Of a stretch of DNA of 64,000 nt, positions 57,032 through 64,000 are shown one piece after another (the stretch's first letter is position 1; each line of letters starts with the position of its first letter). The notes under the pieces are model-generated. The model did no database searches. It saw only the letters and a program-made list of their open reading frames with translations, and was not told where the DNA came from. The position numbers and the translations under genes are program-made. Origin of the DNA: RPQJ01 sp963712815 (GTDB lineage Bacteria > Pseudomonadota > Gammaproteobacteria > Steroidobacterales > Steroidobacteraceae); the NCBI GenBank assembly GCA_963712815.1, contig CAVQJL010000008.1:1-64000 (forward strand), in the 5' to 3' direction.

Positions 57032-60000
57032 GTGCGCGTCGTCATCGTGACGCTGGACAGCCACGTCGCCGGCACCGCGGCCCGCGCCGAAGCCACGCTG
57101 CGCCGCGAGCTGCCTGGGCTCGAGCTTGCGGTCCACGCGGCCGACGAGTGGGGCACGGACGACGCGGCGCTCGAGCGCTGCCTCGCGGACATCGCCCGCG
57201 CCGACATCATCATCGCGACGATGATGTTCCTGGACGACCACATCCGTGCCGTGCTGCCGGCGCTCGCGGCGCGACGCGACCACTGCGACGCGATGCTGTG
57301 CTGCATGTCCGCGGGCGAGGTCGTGCAGCTCACGCGCCTCGGCCGCTTCGACATGTCCGTCGAAGCGACGGGCCTGCTCGCGCTGCTCAAGCGGCTGCGC
57401 GGCAAGCGCTCGCGCCAGCGGCGGCTCGAGCGGCGCCGGCCAGATGACGATGCTGCGCCAGCTGCCGCGGCTGCTGCGCTTCATCCCGGCACCGCCCAGG
57501 ACATGCGCGCCTACTTCCTGACGCTGCAGTACTGGCTGGCCGGCTCCGAGGAGAACCTCGCCGACTCGTCCGCATGCTGGTCGACCGCTACGCGGACGGG
57601 GCCGCGACGCCAACTGCGCGGCACGCTGCCGGCGCCGGCGCCGGCGGAGTACCCGGAGTCGGCCTCTACCACCCCCGCGCCGAACGGACGACTGGTTGAA
57701 CGCCTCGGCGATCTGCCCGCAGGCGGCACTCGCGGTACGGTCGGGCCTGCTGGTGATGCGGTCCTACGTGCTCGCCGGCAACTCGGCCCATTACGACGGC
57801 GTGATCGCGGCGCTGGAGGCGCGCGGGCTCAAGGTGATCCCGGCCTTCGCGAGCGGCCTCGACGCGCGGCCGGCGATCGAGCGCTATTTCCTGCGCGACG
57901 GCGTCGCCACGGTCGACGCCGTCGTGTCGCTGACCGGCTTCTCGCTGGTCGGCGGGCCCGCCTACAACGATGCGCGCGCGGCTGAGGAACTGCTTGCCCG
58001 GCTCGACGTGCCCTACGTCGCGGCCCACCCGGTCGAGTTCCAGACGCTCGAGCAGTGGCAGGCCGATCCGCGCGGCCTGATGCCGGTCGAGGCCACGATG
58101 ATGGTCGCCATCCCGGAGCTCGACGGGGCGATCGGGCCCATGACCTTCGGCGGCCGCTCGTCCGCGGCTCCGGGCCTCGGGCGGCGGCGACATGGCGGCG
58201 CACGACGAGCGCGGCGGGCACCCTCGCCGCACCGCGTCGCACGGCTGGTGGACCTGCGCCGCGTCGAGCGCAGCGAGCGGCGCGCTCGCAGTCGTGCTGT
58301 TCAATTTCCCGCCGAACGGCGGCAGCACCGGCACGGCGGCCTACCTCTCGGTGTTCGCTTCGCTGCACAACACGCTGCGCGCGCTCGAGTCGGCCGGTTA
58401 TACGGTCGAGGTGCCCGGCAGACGGTGGACGAACTGCGCGAGCGAATCGTCGCCGGCAACGCCGCCAACCACGGCATGCCACGCCAACGTCGCCGCGCGC
58501 ATCCCGGCCGACGACCACGTGCGGCGCGAGCGCTGGCTCGAGGCCATCGAGGCGGCAGTGGGGCCCGGCACCCGGCCGCCACCAGAGCGACGGCGGCGGC
58601 CTGTTCGTGCTGGGCGCGCAGTTCGGCAACGTGTTCGTCGGCGTGCAGCCGGCCTTCGGCTACGAAGGCGATCCGATGCGGCTGCTGTTCGAGCAGGGCT
58701 TTGCGCCGACGCACGCATTCTCCGCGTTCTATCGCTGGCTGCGCGAGGATTTCGCGCGCCAACGCGGTGCTGCACTTCGGCACGCACGGCGCACTCGAGT
58801 TCATGCCAGGCAAGCAGGCCGGCATGTCGGGCGACTGCTGGCCGGACCGGCTGATCGGCGATCTGCCGAACTTCTACCTCTATGCGGCCAACAACCCGTC
58901 CGAGGGCACTGATCGCCAAGCGCCGCGCGGCGCGCGACGCTGGTGAGCTATCTCACGCCTCCGATCGCCCAGGCCGGACTGCTACCGCGGCCTCGTCGGA
59001 TCTGAAGGCCTCGATCGACCGCTGGCGCCGGTTCGAACCGGATGCGGACCCGGAGCAGCGCGCGGCGCTCGAGCGCCTGATCCAGGCGCAGGCCGCCGAG
59101 GTGGACCTCGCCGCCGCCGAACCGGCGTGGGACCACTCGGCACAGGCCGAGATCATCGCAGCTGACTGCGGCCGTGCGCGAACTGGAGATACGCGCTGAT
59201 CCCGCACGGGCTGCACGTGGTCGGCGCGCCGCCGGCCGCCGCTGCGCGCGGCCGCAGCATGCTCGATGCGGCCGGCAGTCGACCGACCCGCGAACGCCGG
59301 GCCGAGCCTCGACGCCCTGCTCGCCGCACGACCACGAGCTGCCGGCACTCCTGCATGCGCTCGACGCGCGGCTACGTGCGGCCAGCGCCGGGCGGCGACC
59401 TGCTGCGCAACCCCGAGATCCTGCCGACCGGACGCAACCTGCACGGCTTCGACCCGTTCCGGATCCCGAGCGCATTCGCGCTGCACGATGGCGCGCAGCC
59501 AGGCCGAGCGGCTGATCGCCCGCCACCGCGCCGAATGGCCACGACCTGCCGGAAACGGTCGCGATGGTGCTGTGGGGCACCGACAACCTGAAGATCCGAG
59601 GGCGGCCCGATCGCGCAGGCGCTGTGCGCTGCATGGGCGCCGAGCCCCGCTTCGACAGCTACGGGCGCCTGTGCGGCGCGCAGCTCGTGCCGCTCGAGAC
59701 GCTCGGTCGGCCGCGCATCGACGTCGTCGTGACGCTGTCCGGCATCTTCCGCGATCTGCTGCCGCTGCAGACGAAGCTGCTGGCCGAGGCGGCGTTCCTC
59801 GCGGCCCGCGCCGACGAGCCGCGAGACGCGGAACTTCGTGCGCAAGCACGCGCTCGCCTACCAGCGCGAGCACGGCTGCGACCTCGAGACGGCCGCGCTG
59901 CGCGTGTTCGGTAACGCCGACGGCGCCTACGGCGCCAACGTCAACCAGCTCGTCGACAGCGGCGCCTGGAACGACGAGGACGAGCTTGCCGACGCCTATC

Positions 60001-60634
60001 GTACGCGCAAGGGTTTCGCGTACGGCGTCACGGGCAGGCCCGATGCGCCAGGACGGCGTGCTGGCGAGCGTGCTCGGCGGGCGTCGACCTGGCCTACCAG
60101 AACCTCGACTCCGTCGAACTCGGCGTGACCACCGTCGACCACTATTTCGACACGCTCGGCGGCATCAGCCGCGCGGTGCAGCGCGCGCGCGGCGACGCGG
60201 TCCCGGTCTACATCGGCGACCAGACGCGCGGCGACGGCGCGGTGCGCACGCTCACCGAGCAGGTCGCACTCGAGACGCGTACGCGCGCGCTCAACCCGAA
60301 GTGGTACGAGGCGCATGCTCGAGCACGGCTACGAGGGCGTGCGCCAGATCGAGGCCACGTCACCAACACCATGGGCTGGTCGGCGACGACCGGGCAGGTG
60401 GCGCCCTGGGTCTACCAGCAGCTCACCGAGACCTACGTGCTCGACGAGACGATGCGCGCGCCGTCTGGCCGACGCTCAATCCGACGGCGTCGGCCAAGCG
60501 TCGCGAACCGCCTGCTCGAGGCGCACGAGCGCCACTACTGGTCGCCCGACGACGCGATGCTCGATGCCCTCCGGCGCGCCGGCGAGGAACTCGAGGACCG
60601 CCTCGAAGGCATAAGCGCAGGGGTAGCTGCATGA
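57032..60634 (+). CDS. bchH: Magnesium chelatase subunit H, frameshifted
   Basis: BchH (about 1200 aa) binds protoporphyrin IX and magnesium and inserts the metal with BchI and BchD, which are not in the window. The N-terminus reads VRVVIVTLDSHVAGTAARAE, DIIIATMMFLDDHIRAVLPA and MSAGEVVQLTRLGRFDM. Later blocks include VSLTGFSLVGGPAYNDARAA, LHFGTHGALEFMPGKQAGMS, GRNLHGFDPFRIPSAFAL and VFGNADGAYGANVNQLVDSG. Dozens of pieces in alternating frames are needed to read it. I give the GTG at 57032; a start a few codons upstream is possible. The stop overlaps the bchL start as ATGA. Confidence 0.9.
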
Positions 60635-61550
60635 CGAACACGACGACCGTTCCCGTCTGAGCCCTCGGCCGTCATCCGGCGCGCCCGCCCGACGGCGACG
60701 GCAGCGTGCAGGTGCACCTCGACCCGACGCTGCGCATCGGCACGGCGAAGGTGTTCGCCGTCTACGGCAAGGGCGGCATCGGCAAGAGCACGACCTCGTC
60801 GAACCTCTCGGTGGCCTTCTCCAAGCTCGGCAAGCGCGTGCTGCAGATCGGCTGCGATCCGAAGCACGACTCGACCTTCACGCTGACCAAGCGGCTCGAT
60901 CCCGACGGTCATCGACGTGCTCGAGTCGGTCGACTTCCACTCCGAGGAGCTGCGCACCGAGGACTTCGTCTACGAAGGCTACAACGGCGTGATGTGCGTC
61001 GAGGCGGGCGGCCCGCCGGCCGGCACCGGCTGCGGCGGCTATGTCGTCGGCCAGACGGTGAAGCTGCTCAAGGAGCACCACCTGCTCGAGGACACCGACG
61101 TCGTGATCTTCGATGTGCTCGGCGACGTCGTCTGCGGCGGCTTCGCCGCGCCGCTGCAGCACGCCGACCGCGCGCTGATCGTGACGGCCAACGACTTCGA
61201 CTCGATCTTCGCGATGAACCGCATCGTGGCGGCGATCCAGGCCAAGTCGAAGAACTACAAGGTCCGGCTCGGCGGCGTGATCGCCAACCGCAGCGCCGGC
61301 ACCGACCAGATCGACCGCTTCAACGACGCGGTCGGCCTGAAGACGCCTCGCGCACTTCCCCGACCTCGACGTGATCCGGCGCAGCCGGCTGAAGAAGTCG
61401 ACGCTGTTCGAGATGGAGCCTCGCCGGAACTCGATGCGGTGCAGGACGAGTACCTGCGGCTCGCCGCGGCGCTGTGGGCCGGCACGGAGCCGCTCGACGC
61501 CGGAGCCGATGAAGGATCGCGACATCTTCGATTTGCTGGGGTTCGACTGA
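60631..61550 (+). CDS. bchL: Dark-operative protochlorophyllide reductase iron protein, frameshifted
   Basis: BchL (about 300 aa) is the NifH-like ATPase that donates electrons to BchNB. ATG 60631 gives MTNTTTVPV before a frame error; the next part resumes as DGDGSVQVHLDPTLRIGTAK. The P-loop VYGKGGIGKSTTSSNLS is intact, as are GCDPKHDSTFTL, the cluster cysteines in PAGTGCGGYVVGQ and DVLGDVVCGGFAAPLQ, and NRSAGTDQIDRFN. Removing a few single extra bases and adding one missing base yields an end at DRDIFDLLGFD with TGA at 61548-61550. It overlaps the bchM start (TGATG). Confidence 0.92.
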
Positions 61551-62263
61551 TGCCCAGCCGCGACCTATGCACGAGCCGCCGCGGCCAGCTCGAGACCTAT
61601 TTCGACCGCACGGCGGTCGAGGCGTGGTCGCGGCTGACGTCCGACGCACCGGTGGGCCGGATCCGCGCCACCGTGCGCGCCGGCCGCGACCGCATGCGCG
61701 CCACCCTGCTGGCCTGGCTGCCCGCCGACCTCACGCGGCCGGCGCATGCTCGACGCCGGCTGCGGCACCGGCGCGCTGCGGTGGAGGCAGCGCGGCGCGG
61801 TGCTCGACGTGGTTGCCATCGATCTCTCGCCGACCCTGATCGAGCTCGCCCGCGAGCGCGCGCCGCGCGATCTCGGCAGCGGCTCGATCGAGCTCAAGGT
61901 CGGCGACATGCTCGACCCCGGCGCTCGGCCACTTCGACCACGTCGTCGCGATGGACTCGCTGATCCACTACGACGCTGCGGACGTGGTGCGCGATCGTCG
62001 CCGGCCTGGCGGCGCGCACGCGAGCGCTCGATGCTGTTCACCTTCGCGCCGCGCACCCCCGCTCTGGCCGTGATGCACGCCGTCGGACGGCTGTTCCCGC
62101 GCGGCCGATCGCGCGCCGGCGATCGAGCCGGTCGGCGAAGCCGACCTGCGCGCGGCTCTCCGGGCCGAGCCCTCGGTCTGGCCGAGCTGGCGGGCGCGCC
62201 CGGACGCATCGCGTGGCCAGCGGCTTCTACACCTCGCAGGCGCTGGAGGTCGTGCGCCGATGA
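61550..62263 (+). CDS. bchM: Mg-protoporphyrin IX methyltransferase, frameshifted
   Basis: BchM (about 237 aa) methylates the ring C propionate of Mg-protoporphyrin IX using S-adenosylmethionine, giving the substrate of BchE. ATG 61550 overlaps the bchL stop. The reading goes through RGQLETYFDRTAVEAWSRLT, the SAM-binding MLDAGCGTGAL, VVAIDLSPTLIELARERAPR, HFDHVVAMDSLIHYDAADVV and GFYTSQALEVVRR at the end. Indels of one base of both signs separate these blocks. The stop at 62261-62263 overlaps the lhaA start (ATGATG). Confidence 0.9.
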
Positions 62264-63707
62264 TGAGGCTCGAGTCGCCACGCTGTCTCGCGGCTGGACG
62301 CGGGTCGGGACCCGCTTCCTGCCGTTCGCCGATGCGGCGACGCGACGAGCTGCCGCTGGCGCGGCTGCTGCGCCTCTCGCTGTTCCAGGTTTCGGTCGGG
62401 CATGGCGATGGTGCTGCTCACCGGCACGCTCAATCGCGTCATGATCGTCGAGCTCGGCGTGTCCGACCTGGCTCGTCGCGCTGATGGTGTCGCTGCCGCT
62501 GGTGTTCGCGCCGCTGCGTGCGCTGATCGGCTTCCGCTCCGACACCCACCGCTCGTCGCTCGGCTGGCGGCGCGTGCCCTACATCTGGTTCGGCACGCTG
62601 CTGCAGTTCGGCGGCCTCGCGATCATGCCGTTCGCGCTGCTGGTCCTGTCCGGGCGACACGCAACGGCGCCGGCCTGGATCGGGCCATGCGGCGGCGGCG
62701 CTCGCGTTCCTGCTCGTCGGCGCCGGCCTGCACACCACGCAGACGGCCGGACTCGCGCTCGCCGCCGATCTTGCGCCGCAGGCCAGCGCGGCCGCGCGTC
62801 GTCGCGCTGCTCTACGTGATGCTGCTCGCTCGGCATGGTCGCCAGCGCGCTCGTCTTCGGCGCGCTGCTGAGCGATTTCAGCCAGATCCGCCTGATCCAG
62901 GTCATCCAGGGCGCGGCGCGTCGTCGACCATGGTGCTCAACCTGCGTCGCGCTGTGGAAGCAGGAACCGCGCGATCCGGCGCGCGACCGCACCGCGACCG
63001 CGCGCACCGTCGTTCCGCGCATGCGCTGGCGCGAGCTGAGCCGACCGACGGACGCGCCGGCACGCTTGCTGCTCGCCGTCGGGCTCGGAACCGCGGCCTT
63101 CAGCATGCAGGACATCCTGCTCGAGCCCTATGGCGGCGAAGATCCTCGGGCTCGCGGTCGGCGCGACGACCACGCTCACCGCGATCCTGCGCCGGCGGCA
63201 CGCTGGTCGGCTTCGCGCTCGCCGCACGGCGCTCGACGCGCGGCGGCGACCCCTGCCGCCTCGCCGGCTTCGGCGCGCTGATCGGGATCGCGGCGTTCTC
63301 GGCCGTGATCTTCGCCGCCCGCTCGAGTCGGCCTGCTGTTCCGGGCCGGCACGACGCTGATCGGCTTCGGCGGCGGTCTGTTCGCGGTCGGCACGCTGAC
63401 CGCGGCGATGGCGCTTGCGCCGCGCACCAGCGGCCTCGCGCTCGGCGCCTGGGGCGCCGTGCAGGCCACGCCGCCGGACTCGCGATCGCCCTCGGCGGCG
63501 CCATTCGCGACGGGATCGGCGCGCTCGCGAGCGCAGGCGCCTCGGCCCCGCGCTCACTCGATCCGGCGACCGGCTACAGCTTCGTCTACCACATCGAAAT
63601 TGCTCTGCTGTTCGCGACGCTCGTCGCAATCGGTCCGCTTGTTCGCCCCGCGAGCAGCGCGCGCCCGCGACCGACCGCAGTTCGGACTGGCGGAGTTCCC
63701 AGGCTGA
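62260..63707 (+). CDS. lhaA: LhaA/PucC-family assembly protein, frameshifted
   Basis: LhaA is a twelve-helix membrane protein needed for assembly of the LH1 antenna. Frames join to read LPLARLLRLSLFQVSVGMAM, TGTLNRVMIVELGV, LMVSLPLVFAPLRALIGFRS, SLGWRRVPYIWFGTLLQFGG, FSMQDILLEPYGGKILGLAV and TLIGFGGGLFAVGTLTAAMA. The C-terminus is FGLAEFPG before TGA at 63705. It is a paralogue of the bch2-type gene at 48379-49762; both share the LNRVM-VEL signature. The lhaA position between bchM and puhA is the standard one in purple bacteria. Confidence 0.9.
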
Positions 63708-63730
63708 ACGCACATGCTGCGGAGGTCGAC

Positions 63731-64000
63731 ATGGAATCGGGTGGCATCACGGACCACATCGACGTCGCGCAAATCGTGCTCTACGCGTTCTGGCTCTTCT
63801 TCTTCGGCCTGGTTATTTACCTGCGCCGGGAGGATCAGCGCGAGGGCTATCCGCTGGAATCCGGCCGGACCACCCGCTCGGGCGGTCGCGTGATCGTGCA
63901 GGGATTCCCGGCGGTACCGACGCCGAAGACCTTTCGCCTCGCGCACGGCGGCACGGCGATGTCGCCGCGCACCAGAAGCGAGCCGAGTCTGCGGGCGGCG
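63731..64000 (+). CDS. puhA: Photosynthetic reaction centre subunit H, 5' part
   Basis: The first 90 codons are in one intact frame and run off the window end. MESGGITDHIDVAQIVLYAF is the typical N-terminus of subunit H, with the single transmembrane helix at about residues 13-30 (VLYAFWLFFFGLVIYL), then RREDQREGYPLES. The cytoplasmic part begins with RVIVQGFPAVPTPKTFRL. Subunit H caps the reaction centre on the cytoplasmic side and guides proton uptake to the quinone QB. ATG 63731 lies 23 bp after lhaA. The lack of frame errors contrasts with the genes just before it. Confidence 0.93.
   Translation, partial: MESGGITDHIDVAQIVLYAFWLFFFGLVIYLRREDQREGYPLESGRTTRSGGRVIVQGFPAVPTPKTFRLAHGGTAMSPRTRSEPSLRAA

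Overview
The window is high-GC DNA from a phototrophic proteobacterium of the purple-bacterial type. The evidence is a bacteriochlorophyll gene block (44.2-64.0 kb) with bchE, bchJ, bchP, a bch2/pucC-type transporter, bchG, ppsR, a ppaA/aerR-type cobalamin regulator, bchF-N-B-H-L-M, lhaA and the start of puhA. This order is typical of purple bacteria, and the heterotrophic genes beside it would suit a gamma- or betaproteobacterium, but the sequence alone does not fix the taxon.

Layout. 0-5 kb: the 5' end of a secreted protein gene, a histidine phosphatase, a lower-GC patch with two orphan genes, and an IS1182-type insertion sequence with matching terminal repeats and a doubly frameshifted transposase. 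5-16 kb: iron-type alcohol dehydrogenase, a striking inverted pair of ~140-bp two-hairpin elements (6310-6642), class I HMG-CoA reductase, an amidase/hydrolase pair, a PQQ-cytochrome c alcohol dehydrogenase, a cytochrome c lipoprotein, AlkB, two HSL-type hydrolases and an RlpA-like protein. 16-28 kb: GlsB-like membrane protein, glutamate synthase gltB-gltD, a GGDEF-EAL protein whose start overlaps the gltD stop, glutathione S-transferase and PPK2. 28-44 kb: alkyl sulfatase, an RND efflux pair, hydrolases, a CDP-alcohol phosphatidyltransferase, a carboxyltransferase subunit, FKBP isomerase, PEP carboxylase, a 2OG-Fe(II) oxygenase and a secreted esterase divergent from bchE.

Photosynthesis block. 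bchE-bchJ read rightward. Converging on them from the right is a leftward series: ppaA, ppsR, bchG, bch2, bchP and two small unknown genes. A rightward series bchF-N-B-H-L-M-lhaA-puhA starts on the other side of ppaA. PpsR/CrtJ-type boxes (TGT-N12-ACA or close variants) lie at all three places where transcription should start: before bchE (two exact boxes 7 bp apart, shared with the esterase), before bchG, and between ppaA and bchF. This suggests the encoded PpsR and its partner PpaA control the block. BchE is the oxygen-independent, cobalamin-dependent cyclase. No acsF, crt, puf or puc gene is in the window.

Sequence quality. From about 49.4 to 63.7 kb nearly every gene is broken by single-base insertions and deletions every hundred or so bases. 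The encoded proteins remain recognisable when frames are joined, and stops from substitution are not evident. The first 48 kb shows only a few such events. I read this as uncorrected sequencing error rather than gene decay; spans there are whole-gene extents across frames, and exact starts and stops are less certain.
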